From assembly GCA_017983845.1 (NCBI GenBank), contig JAGOAO010000009.1:1-64000 (forward strand): DNA of 64,000 nucleotides, given 5' to 3'. The notes under the pieces were generated by a model. It was not told the DNA's origin. It ran no database searches and saw only the letters and a program-made list of their open reading frames with translations. Within the stretch, counting starts at the first letter, position 1. Each line of letters opens with the position of its first letter. Shown one piece after another: positions 54,374-62,735 of the stretch. This DNA is from Sediminibacterium sp. (GTDB lineage Bacteria; Bacteroidota; Bacteroidia; Chitinophagales; Chitinophagaceae). The position numbers and the translations under genes are program-made.

Positions 54374-55408
54374 CTAGTAACTCATCTCGTCCATCTGCAC
54401 TTTACCTTTAAATGTCCAAAAAACAAACAAAGTATATGCACCAACAAGTGGCGTACCAATCCCCGCAATTAATAACAAAGTTTTCATTGTTTTTAATGAA
54501 GAGGCAGCATTGGTTATGGTAATACTATTAGCTGAATTATTACTTGCCATTAAGAGAACAGGGAAAACTTCCAAAGCAACCATTGCAAGCAAGGATGCAA
54601 TTGTAATAGAGGAGCTTATAAAGGCAAATCTATATTTACGCTTATTCAATTGTCTAGGAATATTGGCAATCGCTAAAAACATGATCAAAGGCAATATAAA
54701 GTAGGCTGGATGAGATCTTAATTGATCACTCAAATGAGGAATATATAATAAAGTATATAAAGATGAAAATCCAAATGCAACTAAAAAAAAGATAGTGAAG
54801 TTTTTAGCTAATACCGTGATTTTTGCAAATAATCTATTTTCTGTTTTCATTGCTAAGAAAATAGCACCATGCATCATAAATAATGCCAAGCTAGTAATAG
54901 CAACCATGATGCTAAATGGATTCAAAAAACTCAACCAGTCTCCAATAAATTCATGTTCTTCATTTAAAGGAATACCTAATGCAACATTGCCTAGCATTAA
55001 TCCCAATGAAACTGCAATAGTAATACTTGCAAAAGAATAAATAAAATCCCATGCCATTCTCCATTTTTTACCAGGCTCCTTGCTTCTAAACTCAATGGCT
55101 ACACCGCGCCAAATTAGTCCAACAATAAAAACCATGAATGGAATATAAAATGCAGAAAAGATTGCAGCATAGGCTACTGGAAAACCAGCAAACAAAGCAC
55201 CGCCTCCAATTACAAGCCATACCTCATTACCATCCCAAATAGGTCCGATTGCATTCAAGGCGATACGTCTGCTTTCTTCTTTCTTTAGAAATAAATGTAA
55301 AGCGCCGGCGCCTAAATCAAAGCCATCTAATATAGCATAACCAGAAATGACTCCTCCAAAAACAAGAAACCACCAAGTGTTATAATCTAATCCTAATAAT
55401 GTTTCCAT
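54374..55408 (-). CDS. cydB: Cytochrome bd ubiquinol oxidase subunit II
   Basis: 344 residues with about eight to nine membrane helices. It opens with WWFLVFGGVISGYAILDGFD, the conserved start of CydB, followed by the NAIGPIWDGNEVWLVIGGGA motif. The subunit pairs with CydA to form a quinol oxidase that reduces oxygen to water and binds haems b and d with high oxygen affinity. The gene follows cydA by 9 bp. Bd oxidases resist sulfide and cyanide, which fits its position behind a sulfur-handling gene. No CydX-like small ORF is evident in the 17 bp after it. Confidence 0.95.
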   Translation of the reverse strand: METLLGLDYNTWWFLVFGGVISGYAILDGFDLGAGALHLFLKKEESRRIALNAIGPIWDGNEVWLVIGGGALFAGFPVAYAAIFSAFYIPFMVFIVGLIWRGVAIEFRSKEPGKKWRMAWDFIYSFASITIAVSLGLMLGNVALGIPLNEEHEFIGDWLSFLNPFSIMVAITSLALFMMHGAIFLAMKTENRLFAKITVLAKNFTIFFLVAFGFSSLYTLLYIPHLSDQLRSHPAYFILPLIMFLAIANIPRQLNKRKYRFAFISSSITIASLLAMVALEVFPVLLMASNNSANSITITNAASSLKTMKTLLLIAGIGTPLVGAYTLFVFWTFKGKVQMDEMSY

Positions 55409-55417
55409 GTTGTTCTT

Positions 55418-56788
55418 TTAAATGGTGACTCTTTCTTCTCTATTGCTATGTATATCCCCTGTTTCATGAGCTGACACAGGACCGTGTTTGATTTTCTTAT
55501 TCAATAAATAAATAAATAACGCAAAAAGTGTTAAATATACAAGCCCAAAAAGTATCAATGAAAAAACAATCTGATTTGCTTTCACTGTCTTAGACAATGC
55601 ATCAGATGTTCTTAATAAGCCGTAAACCACCCATGGCTGTCTCCCCATTTCGGCAGCAAACCAACCAGCTTGATTGGCTATTTGTGGTAAAAAAACAGAC
55701 CAAGCAAAAACATGCATTAACCATTTTTGTTCAAAAAGTTTACCCTTATATAGGAGCCATGAAGCATAGGCAGTTAGAGCAATCAAAAACATGCCAATGG
55801 CAATCATAATATGATATACCTGAAAGATGGCGTTTACTTGTGTTGGTCTATTATTTGGATCAAAGGCATTTAAGCCAGTGACTGGTTTTTTAAAATTTTG
55901 GTGCAGGAGAAAACTTAAACCTCCTGGAATTTTTAATCCAGTTACTTTCTGATTTTTATTGTCTACCCAGCCTAATAAATACATATCCGCAGCTGCACTG
56001 CTATCATAATGTCCTTCTAATGCTGCAAGCTTAGCTGGTTGATTCACCGCAACGCCATCTGCACTTTTATGACCTGTTGCTAATTGAGCAAAAGAAAAAA
56101 AAGTGGCGATGAATAAAGCAATTTTAAAAGAAGGCTTAGCAATTTCTAAATGTTTTTTTCTAAGAATATAGTAAGCGTTCACACTTAATACCAAAAATGC
56201 TCCTGATAAAAAGGATCCTATCCAAACATGTGTTAAACGGTCCATACTAGATGGATTAAAAACCATCGCCCAGAAGTCCGTGATTTCTGCTCTTGCCTTC
56301 ATGCCTTCACCAACAATATGAAAGCCTGCTGGTGTTTGTTGCCAGCTATTTGCTACAACAATCCACACGGCACTAAACATAGATCCCAAGAAAACCATGA
56401 TGGTAGAAAAATAATGCACTTTAGGTGAAACCCTATGCCAACCGAATAATAAGATTCCCAAGAAACCACTTTCTAAAGCAAAGGCAAAAATGCCTTCTGC
56501 CGCCAAAGCGCTTCCAAAAATATCCCCAACATATTTCGAATAAGCAGCCCAATTGGTTCCAAATTCAAATTCCATTACAATGCCGGTCGCTACACCAATG
56601 CCAAAAATAAGGGCAAATATCTTAATCCAAAATTGCGTCATGTTTTTATAATGCTGCAATCCTGTTTTAAGGTACATGCCCTCCATAATCACTAAAATAA
56701 GCCCCAAGCCAATGCTTAAAGGTGGATAGATATAATGAAATGCCACCGTAAAAGCGAATTGAATTCGAGCCAATATTTCAGTTTCCAT
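55418..56788 (-). CDS. cydA: Cytochrome bd ubiquinol oxidase subunit I
   Basis: 456 residues with nine membrane helices. The haem ligand His sits early in [15 protein letters not shown]. The conserved [19 protein letters not shown] follows in the middle, and [20 protein letters not shown] lies near the C-terminus. The quinol-binding Q-loop is short ([20 protein letters not shown], then GLNAFDP), so this is the short-loop type. It is a quinol oxidase of the inner membrane. The gene starts 10 bp after the stop of a CstB-like persulfide gene, which makes one operon likely, CstB-like gene then cydA, cydB and DUF202. Confidence 0.95.
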   Translation of the reverse strand: METEILARIQFAFTVAFHYIYPPLSIGLGLILVIMEGMYLKTGLQHYKNMTQFWIKIFALIFGIGVATGIVMEFEFGTNWAAYSKYVGDIFGSALAAEGIFAFALESGFLGILLFGWHRVSPKVHYFSTIMVFLGSMFSAVWIVVANSWQQTPAGFHIVGEGMKARAEITDFWAMVFNPSSMDRLTHVWIGSFLSGAFLVLSVNAYYILRKKHLEIAKPSFKIALFIATFFSFAQLATGHKSADGVAVNQPAKLAALEGHYDSSAAADMYLLGWVDNKNQKVTGLKIPGGLSFLLHQNFKKPVTGLNAFDPNNRPTQVNAIFQVYHIMIAIGMFLIALTAYASWLLYKGKLFEQKWLMHVFAWSVFLPQIANQAGWFAAEMGRQPWVVYGLLRTSDALSKTVKANQIVFSLILFGLVYLTLFALFIYLLNKKIKHGPVSAHETGDIHSNREERVTI

Positions 56789-56798
56789 AATTTTTTAT

Positions 56799-58190
56799 TT
56801 AGCTAACAAGAGGTTGTTGTTCTTTCACCCACTCATTAATACCACCACTATAATTAGCAATATTGGTATATCCTTCCTTCATTAATAAAGAGTAACCAAT
56901 GGCAGCTCTATCACCACCTTGACAATGAATGATCACTGGTTTGTCTTTTGGCACTTTATCTAAGTTTTGCAATAATGTGCCAATAAATACATTTTTAGCT
57001 CCAGCAATATGGCCACTATTAAATTCCGCAACGCCTCTGATATCAATAATTTCGGCAGTCGTATTTGCTTTCACTGCGTCAATCGTAACCATATTTGATT
57101 TTTCTAAACTGCCGCTATATACTTGAGCAATTTTTGCAGCATCTACAAAACCAAAAATATTATCTAAGCCAATACGCATTAATTTTCTTGTTAAATCATC
57201 TACTTGACTTGGCTCAGCAATTAAAATAAATTGTTCTTCGTAAGATACAAACCAGCCCATCCAAGTAGCAAAAGAATTGTTGCCTTGAATATTGATACTG
57301 CCTGGTATAAATCCATTTTGAAAATCTAATTTATTTCTAGTGTCAATTAGTTTCATTCCTTTATCCGTAGCCGCTTTTAAATCTGCTGCAGACAATTCTT
57401 TAATGGTTGGGACTTCTGTTAATAAAGGACGATTCACTTTGTTCAATTCCTTCATTTTTGCAAAATACTTAGGTGGCTCTGGTTGATCTGTTAATAAAAA
57501 TTGAACGAAGCCAGCTTTGTCTGCACCATATTGAAATGCCCAGTTTCTTTTTTTCTCATAACCCACCGTAGTACTTGGTACCGCACCCAATGCTTTACCG
57601 CAAGCAGAACCCGCACCGTGGCCAGGCCAAACTTGAAGGAAATCAGGTAATGCAGAAAATAAATTAATAGACTGGTACATTTGCTCAGCACCCTTATCTT
57701 GTGTTCCTACCATACCTGCTGCTTTCTCCAATAAATCTGGACGACCAATATCTCCTACGAATACAAAATCACCTGTAAATAACATCACTGGCTCTTTACT
57801 AGCTGGTGTATCGGTCAATAAAAAGCTGATACTTTCTGGTGTATGACCCGGAGTATGTAAAACTTGGATTTTTAAGTTACCCACCATGACTTCTGAATTG
57901 TGCTTCATGCCCTCATGTGCAAATTCATATTCCCAACCTGGACCACCTTCGTCTGATAAATACATTTTAGCGCCAGTTACAGCTGCTAACTCTCTAGATC
58001 CAGTTAAAAAATCGGCATGGATATGCGTTTCAAAAATATGCGTGATCTGCATATTATTTTGTTTCGCTATTTCTAAATAAGTGTCAATATCTCGCTTAGG
58101 ATCAATCACAGCTGCTACTCCAGCTTTTTGACATCCAATAAAATAACTTGCTTGCGCTAAAGTCTTGTCGTATACGTGTTGAAAAAACAT
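56799..58190 (-). CDS. CstB-like persulfide dioxygenase/rhodanese fusion, copy 1
   Basis: 463 residues. The metallo-beta-lactamase domain (about 1-245) has THIHADFLTGSRELA, HTPGHTPESISFLL and GDFVFVGDIGRPDL, as in ETHE1-type persulfide dioxygenases with one iron. The next rhodanese domain (about 265-355) has no cysteine at its active-site loop (ILIAEPS), while the third domain has the active cysteine C423 in HCQGGDRAAI. This MBL/pseudo-rhodanese/rhodanese order is that of staphylococcal CstB, which turns persulfides into thiosulfate. It is cytoplasmic. cydA follows by 10 bp. The promoter carries a Crp-type site and a 24-bp palindrome. Confidence 0.88.
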   Translation of the reverse strand: MFFQHVYDKTLAQASYFIGCQKAGVAAVIDPKRDIDTYLEIAKQNNMQITHIFETHIHADFLTGSRELAAVTGAKMYLSDEGGPGWEYEFAHEGMKHNSEVMVGNLKIQVLHTPGHTPESISFLLTDTPASKEPVMLFTGDFVFVGDIGRPDLLEKAAGMVGTQDKGAEQMYQSINLFSALPDFLQVWPGHGAGSACGKALGAVPSTTVGYEKKRNWAFQYGADKAGFVQFLLTDQPEPPKYFAKMKELNKVNRPLLTEVPTIKELSAADLKAATDKGMKLIDTRNKLDFQNGFIPGSINIQGNNSFATWMGWFVSYEEQFILIAEPSQVDDLTRKLMRIGLDNIFGFVDAAKIAQVYSGSLEKSNMVTIDAVKANTTAEIIDIRGVAEFNSGHIAGAKNVFIGTLLQNLDKVPKDKPVIIHCQGGDRAAIGYSLLMKEGYTNIANYSGGINEWVKEQQPLVS

Positions 58191-58220
58191 ACTACCTTTT
58201 TTTTATGATAATTAAAATAA

Positions 58221-58244
58221 ATGACCTAGGTCGACCTAGGTCAT
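58221..58244. promoter_or_regulatory. Perfect 24-bp palindrome, two tandem GACCTAGGTC units
   Basis: AT + GACCTAGGTC (58223-58232) + GACCTAGGTC (58233-58242) + AT is a perfect inverted repeat of 24 bp. It lies 31-54 bp in front of the CstB-like start codon. The -7-like element CATCTTTG ends at 58251, so the predicted transcription start falls at about 58244, the edge of the palindrome. It is best explained as a repressor operator, or as a 5' hairpin in the leader. Confidence 0.75.
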
Positions 58245-58250
58245 ATGGTA

Positions 58251-58258
58251 CAAAGATG
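58251..58258 (-). promoter_or_regulatory. -7-like promoter element of the CstB-like/cyd operon
   Basis: CATCTTTG on the minus strand matches the Bacteroidota TAnnTTTG element at five of six positions. Its last base is 36.5 bp from the centre of the GTGA-N6-TCAC site. Confidence 0.5.
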
Positions 58259-58280
58259 CATCCAAATAGATGTACTATTG

Positions 58281-58294
58281 GTGACAAAAATCAC
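58281..58294. promoter_or_regulatory. Crp/Fnr-type site GTGA-N6-TCAC upstream of the CstB-like/cyd operon
   Basis: GTGACAAAAATCAC, an exact GTGA/TCAC inverted repeat with a 6-bp spacer. It is about 97 bp in front of the start codon, and its centre would be near -43 relative to the predicted transcription start, a typical activator position. Confidence 0.7.
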
Positions 58295-58324
58295 AAAATC
58301 TATTTAAAGGAAAAAATAATACAA

Positions 58325-59554
58325 TTAGGAAGGCATTTCCTTGATCTGTGCAACCCCAGATTCGATAGCTGCCTTGGCTACAGCTGTTGAAACCACCTTT
58401 AAAAGCCTGTTATCGAAGGGTTTAGGTATGATATAAGTGGGCCCAAACACGATAGGCTGTCCTCCATAGATGTCAATCACTTCTTTTGGAACAGCCGTTT
58501 TAGTCAAATCAGCCAACGCATGTACTGCAGCCAATTTCATTGCTTCGTTAATTTTAGTCGCGCGAACGTCTAAAGCACCTCTAAATATATATGGGAATCC
58601 TAACACATTATTGACCTGATTCGGAAAATCACTTCTTCCTGTAGCAAAAATAATATCTGGTCTTGCCAGCATAGCTTGCTCATAGCTAATCTCTGGATTC
58701 GGGTTAGCCAATGCAAAAACAATACAGTTTTTAGCCATGGATTGTAACATCGCCCCTGTAAGAATATCTGCTTTTGACAAACCTAAAAACATGTCTGCTC
58801 CAACCAAAGCATCTGCTAAACTAGTTGTAGCAGGCAGATTTTGATTTGTAAATAAAAGCTTGCGGCCATCTAAATTGTCTCTATCAGTATGAATTAAACC
58901 CTTAGAGTCAAACATAAATAAATGGTCTCTTTGAACACCCAATGCTAAATAGATACTTGCACAAGAGGTAGCGGCAGCGCCTGCTCCGTTAATCACCACT
59001 TTTATTTCTTGTATTTTTTTTCCGGTTAATTCAAGTGCATTCAACAATGCAGCAGCACTTACAATCGCTGTCCCATGTTGATCGTCATGCATGATTGGGA
59101 TATTCAATTCCGCTTTTAATCTTTCCTCAATTTCAAAACAATCAGGAGCAGAAATATCCTCTAAATTAATGCCGCCAAAAGTTGGCGCCAATATTTTCAC
59201 TGTTCTAATAAATTCTTCTACATCTTTAGTGTCTAGCTCTAAATCAAAGACATCAATGTCTGCAAAAATTTTAAACAAAACCGCCTTCCCTTCCATTACG
59301 GGCTTGCTTGCTAAAGCACCAATATCACCCAATCCCAACACGGCTGTGCCATTAGAAATAACTGCAACTAAATTACCCTTTGTAGTATAATCATACACCT
59401 TACTTGGGTCTTCTTCGATAGCCAAACATGGTGAAGCCACTCCTGGAGAATAAGCCAAAGCTAAGTCTTGTTGTGTTGCAGTTTCTTTCGTTGGTAGAAC
59501 TTGGATTTTCCCTGGTCTGCCTTTTGCGTGATAGTGTAATGCTTCTTTTTCCAT
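58325..59554 (-). CDS. Malic enzyme (oxaloacetate-decarboxylating malate dehydrogenase)
   Basis: 409 residues, the short form without a C-terminal phosphotransacetylase-like domain. Key stretches are [60 protein letters not shown] and [20 protein letters not shown]. The Rossmann region [20 protein letters not shown] binds NAD(P). It converts malate to pyruvate and CO2 in the cytoplasm. Cofactor preference cannot be fixed from the sequence. It lies between the two CstB-like transcripts on the same strand and is set off from the upstream DsrE-like gene by a terminator. A functional link to sulfur metabolism is not evident. Confidence 0.92.
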   Translation of the reverse strand: MEKEALHYHAKGRPGKIQVLPTKETATQQDLALAYSPGVASPCLAIEEDPSKVYDYTTKGNLVAVISNGTAVLGLGDIGALASKPVMEGKAVLFKIFADIDVFDLELDTKDVEEFIRTVKILAPTFGGINLEDISAPDCFEIEERLKAELNIPIMHDDQHGTAIVSAAALLNALELTGKKIQEIKVVINGAGAAATSCASIYLALGVQRDHLFMFDSKGLIHTDRDNLDGRKLLFTNQNLPATTSLADALVGADMFLGLSKADILTGAMLQSMAKNCIVFALANPNPEISYEQAMLARPDIIFATGRSDFPNQVNNVLGFPYIFRGALDVRATKINEAMKLAAVHALADLTKTAVPKEVIDIYGGQPIVFGPTYIIPKPFDNRLLKVVSTAVAKAAIESGVAQIKEMPS

Positions 59555-59587
59555 ATTTTTAATATCGTGGAAAGGTAGTAAAAAAAA

Positions 59588-59616
59588 TAAAACGCAATCA
59601 TATTGACTGCGTTTTA
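59588..59616 (-). terminator. Terminator of the rhodanese/DsrE transcript
   Basis: On the minus strand the stem AAAACGCA/TGCGTTTT, with an inner GTCAATATGATT part-helix, is followed by ATTTTTTT. It lies about 50 bp past the DsrE-like stop and just in front of the malic enzyme gene. Confidence 0.82.
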
Positions 59617-59664
59617 TCTAATTATTGTAACTAGGATTAAACCGAAATTGGATTAATCTAAAAA

Positions 59665-60096
59665 TTATAACCCTGCCCTTAAATAACTCCATCCAGCTTC
59701 TTGTTTTAGAACCAGTTCTGCAACACCCGATGGAACCGACTTGGCAGATGGCAATAACATGCCCTTGGTAATGCCATATTTGTTCATGGTATTTTCACAT
59801 GCATTAAAAACAACTCCTTTTTTTGTTAACATGTCTAGTTCTGTCCCCAAATGAGTCTTGTCGGCAACTAAGAAATTCAATGCTTTACCATGAACCACAA
59901 CTTCTATTTCCACTTTACCTGGCCAAACTTTTTGAAGGTTTTTGACATTTCCAATAACTCCACTCCATGCAGCTGTATCGGCTGTGTTTAACTGAATTAC
60001 AACTTGATGCATTTTTTCAGTAGTGTTATTTTGTGCATAAACACTTGAATTGAAAAGCAATAAAAACGAAGCAATAAGATAGGTAGTAAATTTCAT
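59665..60096 (-). CDS. Periplasmic DsrE/DsrF-like protein
   Basis: 143 residues with a signal peptide (1-22, ending VYAQ). The body has KMHQVVIQLNTADTAAWSGV, GKVEIEVVVHGKALNFLV and VVFNACENTMNKYGI, the DsrE fold with a conserved cysteine at C100 that can carry sulfane sulfur. The third part ends in VAELVLKQEAGWSYLRAGL. It is a periplasmic member of a family that relays sulfur between enzymes. It follows the single-domain rhodanese by 44 bp and the second CstB-like gene further upstream, a shared sulfur transcript. Confidence 0.88.
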   Translation of the reverse strand: MKFTTYLIASFLLLFNSSVYAQNNTTEKMHQVVIQLNTADTAAWSGVIGNVKNLQKVWPGKVEIEVVVHGKALNFLVADKTHLGTELDMLTKKGVVFNACENTMNKYGITKGMLLPSAKSVPSGVAELVLKQEAGWSYLRAGL

Positions 60097-60140
60097 GTGA
60101 AGTTGGATTGTTATTGGTAACTACAAATTACAACATTTTA

Positions 60141-60425
60141 TTAATTTCTTGCAATATTCATCATATCGAATATACCACCGCCATTGTATACTTCAGCAAC
60201 ACCATGTTGTCCTAGAATGGTTTTTGCCATACCGCTTCTATTACCACTTCTGCAATAAACCACAATTGGTTTAGGCATAGCAGCAATTTTTGCTGCTTCG
60301 TCTCCAACGGTTTCTAAAGGGATGTGCAAAGCACCAGGAAAGTGCTCCATATCAAATTCCATTTGGCTTCTAACATCAATTACTGTTGCTTTTTTTTCTT
60401 GAATTGCTTTGATTATATTTTCCAT
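60141..60425 (-). CDS. Single-domain rhodanese
   Basis: 94 residues, a complete rhodanese domain. It opens with TVIDVRSQMEFDMEHFPGAL and carries the active cysteine C58 in VVYCRSGNRSGMAK. There is no signal peptide, so it is cytoplasmic. Rhodaneses move sulfane sulfur between thiols, cyanide or sulfite. It lies 66 bp behind the second CstB-like gene, with a hairpin between them, and 44 bp ahead of the DsrE-like gene. The operon suggests a relay from persulfide to downstream acceptors. Confidence 0.92.
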   Translation of the reverse strand: MENIIKAIQEKKATVIDVRSQMEFDMEHFPGALHIPLETVGDEAAKIAAMPKPIVVYCRSGNRSGMAKTILGQHGVAEVYNGGGIFDMMNIARN

Positions 60426-60439
60426 TTTTGTTTAATTTA

Positions 60440-60462
60440 ATAAGGCGGCTTAGCCGCCTTAT
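60440..60462. repeat. Intergenic hairpin between the second CstB-like and rhodanese genes
   Basis: ATAAGGCGGC (60440-60449) pairs with GCCGCCTTAT (60453-60462) around a TTA loop. Read on the minus strand it is followed by TAAATTAAAC, a poor T run, so it may act as a partial terminator or an mRNA-stabilising hairpin. Confidence 0.65.
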
Positions 60463-60491
60463 AGTTTTGTTTTAGATTGTATATTTTTATT

Positions 60492-61913
60492 TTATAACAT
60501 AGTTGACGGACAAACGTAATCTGAGATTTTAAAATTACCGCTATCTTTCAATGCTTTGAATCCACCTTGTACATCGACTAAATTGTCAAATCCTCTTGCT
60601 CTTAAAGTAGATACAAAAATCATTGATCTATAGCCACCTGCGCAATGTACATAGTAGGTTTTCTTTTTATCAATTTGAGCCATACTGTCATTGATAAAAT
60701 CCAAAGGCGCATTTTCACTTTCTAAAATGTGCTCACTAAAGTGTTCAGACTTTTTTCTTACATCTAATAAGATTGCATTGCTGTCTTTCTTAAGCAAGTC
60801 TGCTAATTGATCAGCGCTAATAGATTCGATCGTGTCTACTTCTTCTCCTGCAGCTTTCCAAGCAGCAAAACCGCCTTTTAAATAACCAATGGTAAAATCA
60901 TAACCCACTCTTGCTAAACGAGTCACCACTTCCTCTTCTCTACCTTCGTCAGTTACCAATAAGATTTCTTGTTTGATATCAGGAATCATGGCGCCAACCC
61001 ATGGTGCAAAATTGCCATCTATGCCAATATTAATTGAGTTTGGTATAAATCCTTTTGCAAATGCTTGTGCGTCTCTTGTATCTAAAATCAATGCGCTTGT
61101 TTCGTTTGCTGCTGCTTCAAATGCCTTTGGACTTAAAGCATGCTGTCCTCTTTCTAATACTTTATCAATGCTATCATATCCTTGAATGTTCATCAATACA
61201 TTCAATGGGAAATAACCCGGAGGCGCTACTAAGCCATCTAATACAGCAGCCTTAAATTGCTCCTTGGTCAATTTTAAGTCTAAAGCATAGTTTGTTTTCT
61301 TTTGATTGCCTAAAGTGTCTGTTGTTTCCTTGCTCATGTTTTTACCACAAGCAGAACCTGCACCGTGTGCAGGATACACAATAATATCATCAGCTAGAGG
61401 CATCACTTTGTTTCTTAAAGAATCAAATAAATGACCTGCTAAAATATCCTCGGTTAATTCAGCTATTACTTTTTGCGCTAAGTCAGGACGACCTACATCT
61501 CCAATAAACAAAGTATCACCACTAAATAACGCTGTTTCTTTACCATTTTCATCTATTAATAAGAAACAAGTGCTTTCCATGGTATGACCTGGTGTATGAA
61601 TCACTTTAATTTTTACTTTACCTAGAGATAAAATTTCGCCATCTGTTGCAGTATGCATTTCAAAACCAGCTTTTGCTGTTGGACCATACACAATTGTTGC
61701 GCCAGTCTTTTTCGCCAAGTCAATATGTCCAGATACAAAATCAGCATGAAAATGTGTTTCTAAAACATACTTGATTTTTGCGCCATCTAATTTTGCTTTT
61801 TCAATATAAGGGGCTACTTCTCTTAATGGATCTACAATTGCTGCTTCACCATCGCTTTCAATATAGTAAGCGCCTTGTGCTAAACATCCTGTGTAAATTT
61901 GTTCTACTTTCAT
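60492..61913 (-). CDS. CstB-like persulfide dioxygenase/rhodanese fusion, copy 2
   Basis: 473 residues, the same architecture as the copy at 56799. The iron site is in THFHADFVSGHIDLA, HTPGHTMESTCFLL and GDTLFIGDVGRPDLA. The first rhodanese domain has LLVTDEGREE in place of the catalytic cysteine, and the second has C424 in YVHCAGGYRSMI. The C-terminus ends in KISDYVCPSTML. It probably oxidises persulfide formed by the SQR encoded nearby, as in the staphylococcal cst system. It is first in a transcript with a rhodanese and a DsrE-like gene. The promoter has a Crp-type site and a -7-like element. Confidence 0.9.
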   Translation of the reverse strand: MKVEQIYTGCLAQGAYYIESDGEAAIVDPLREVAPYIEKAKLDGAKIKYVLETHFHADFVSGHIDLAKKTGATIVYGPTAKAGFEMHTATDGEILSLGKVKIKVIHTPGHTMESTCFLLIDENGKETALFSGDTLFIGDVGRPDLAQKVIAELTEDILAGHLFDSLRNKVMPLADDIIVYPAHGAGSACGKNMSKETTDTLGNQKKTNYALDLKLTKEQFKAAVLDGLVAPPGYFPLNVLMNIQGYDSIDKVLERGQHALSPKAFEAAANETSALILDTRDAQAFAKGFIPNSINIGIDGNFAPWVGAMIPDIKQEILLVTDEGREEEVVTRLARVGYDFTIGYLKGGFAAWKAAGEEVDTIESISADQLADLLKKDSNAILLDVRKKSEHFSEHILESENAPLDFINDSMAQIDKKKTYYVHCAGGYRSMIFVSTLRARGFDNLVDVQGGFKALKDSGNFKISDYVCPSTML

Positions 61914-61952
61914 AGTTGTATTTTTTTATGTTCTAAGATTAAATTGATACCA

Positions 61953-61960
61953 CAAATTTG
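61953..61960 (-). promoter_or_regulatory. -7-like promoter element of the second CstB-like operon
   Basis: CAAATTTG on the minus strand fits TAnnTTTG at five of six positions. Its last base lies 36.5 bp from the centre of the GTGA-N6-TCAC site. Confidence 0.45.
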
Positions 61961-61982
61961 AAACTATTCAAATGCATACACA

Positions 61983-61996
61983 GTGATAATTATCAC
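61983..61996. promoter_or_regulatory. Crp/Fnr-type site GTGA-N6-TCAC upstream of the second CstB-like operon
   Basis: GTGATAATTATCAC, a perfect 14-bp palindrome, centred about 76 bp in front of the start codon. Confidence 0.7.
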
Positions 61997-62035
61997 ACTG
62001 ATTGGACTTTTATAAAATAAATCTTATGATTGTTA

Positions 62036-62626
62036 TCATTTTTTTGCGCAATACCTAACCAAATTTGCCTTGCCTTTATGGAATGGGCCTTCTTCTAAAT
62101 CAATTTCAATTTCTATTGCTTGTATACAATTCAAGGATGCAAAGTCTTGCTTTAATTGATCTAGACTGTAAAGTTGCTCTATGTCTTTTGGACCACCAGA
62201 CGTATTGTTAATTTGTGCTTTAGAAAAAGCTTCCAAAATAAGTACACCGCCTGGCAATAAAGCATCAATCATTTTTTGATGAAATACAATTCTTTCATTT
62301 TCTGGCAAGTGCACATATATTAAACCAATCGCATCATATTGCTTAGTTGCTTTAAAATCATTTAGTTCTAATACATCATACTTAATGGTCACCTTAGTGG
62401 TTTGAGCAAATTGGAGCGCCTTTTCTTGAGCAACACTACTATAATCAAATGCTTCTACCTTCCAACCCAATGATGCAGCATACACTGAATTACGACCTTC
62501 GCCTTCTGCAGGCAATAATAGAGAACCCGTTGTTAATGAATCCATTATAGACTTAAAATATTGATTGGGTGCTTTGCCGTATACTGTATCGTGCGTTGCA
62601 TATCGTTGATTCCAAAAGTCTTTCAT
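62036..62626 (-). CDS. Class I SAM-dependent methyltransferase (TehB-like)
   Basis: 196 residues, cytoplasmic. The start FWNQRYATHDTVYGKAPNQY and the SAM motif LLLPAEGEGRNSVYAASLGW are typical of TehB/thiol-type methyltransferases, followed by VEAFDYSSVAQEKALQFA for the acidic ribose contact. YDAIGLIYVHLPENERI and GGVLILEAFSKAQI complete the fold. The substrate is unknown; such enzymes methylate tellurite, selenite, thiols or small acids. The divergent SQR gene starts 109 bp away. Methylation of a sulfur compound would fit the neighbourhood, but that is inference. Confidence 0.82.
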   Translation of the reverse strand: MKDFWNQRYATHDTVYGKAPNQYFKSIMDSLTTGSLLLPAEGEGRNSVYAASLGWKVEAFDYSSVAQEKALQFAQTTKVTIKYDVLELNDFKATKQYDAIGLIYVHLPENERIVFHQKMIDALLPGGVLILEAFSKAQINNTSGGPKDIEQLYSLDQLKQDFASLNCIQAIEIEIDLEEGPFHKGKANLVRYCAKK

Positions 62627-62673
62627 AGCTTAGTGTTTAGACATTAAAATTAGCCTTATTGTATTCAATTAAA

Positions 62674-62687
62674 GTGACAATTATCAC
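62674..62687. promoter_or_regulatory. Crp/Fnr-type site GTGA-N6-TCAC upstream of the SQR gene
   Basis: GTGACAATTATCAC, centred 55 bp in front of the SQR start codon and 54 bp from the divergent methyltransferase start. The spacing to a -7-like element fits the SQR direction. Confidence 0.7.
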
Positions 62688-62709
62688 CTATCGCGTTCAT
62701 CTTAACTCC

Positions 62710-62717
62710 TACATTTA
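62710..62717 (+). promoter_or_regulatory. -7-like promoter element of the SQR gene
   Basis: TACATTTA fits TAnnTTTG at five of six positions. Its last base lies 36.5 bp from the centre of the GTGA-N6-TCAC site, with a predicted leader of about 12 nt. Confidence 0.45.
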
Positions 62718-62735
62718 CTTTCTAAAATTAAACAT

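Noticed and set aside
58223-58242. Tandem GACCTAGGTC contains recognition sequences of common cloning enzymes, suggesting a construct junction
   Set aside because: Both flanks read as natural sequence, with a promoter on one side and a gene start on the other. The Crp-type site spacing is the same as at the two unaltered promoters.
62641-62651. Use of the 62674 Crp-type site by the divergent methyltransferase gene with the same geometry
   Set aside because: At the mirrored distance the sequence on the minus strand is AATTTTAA, a poor match to TAnnTTTG, so only the SQR direction is supported.
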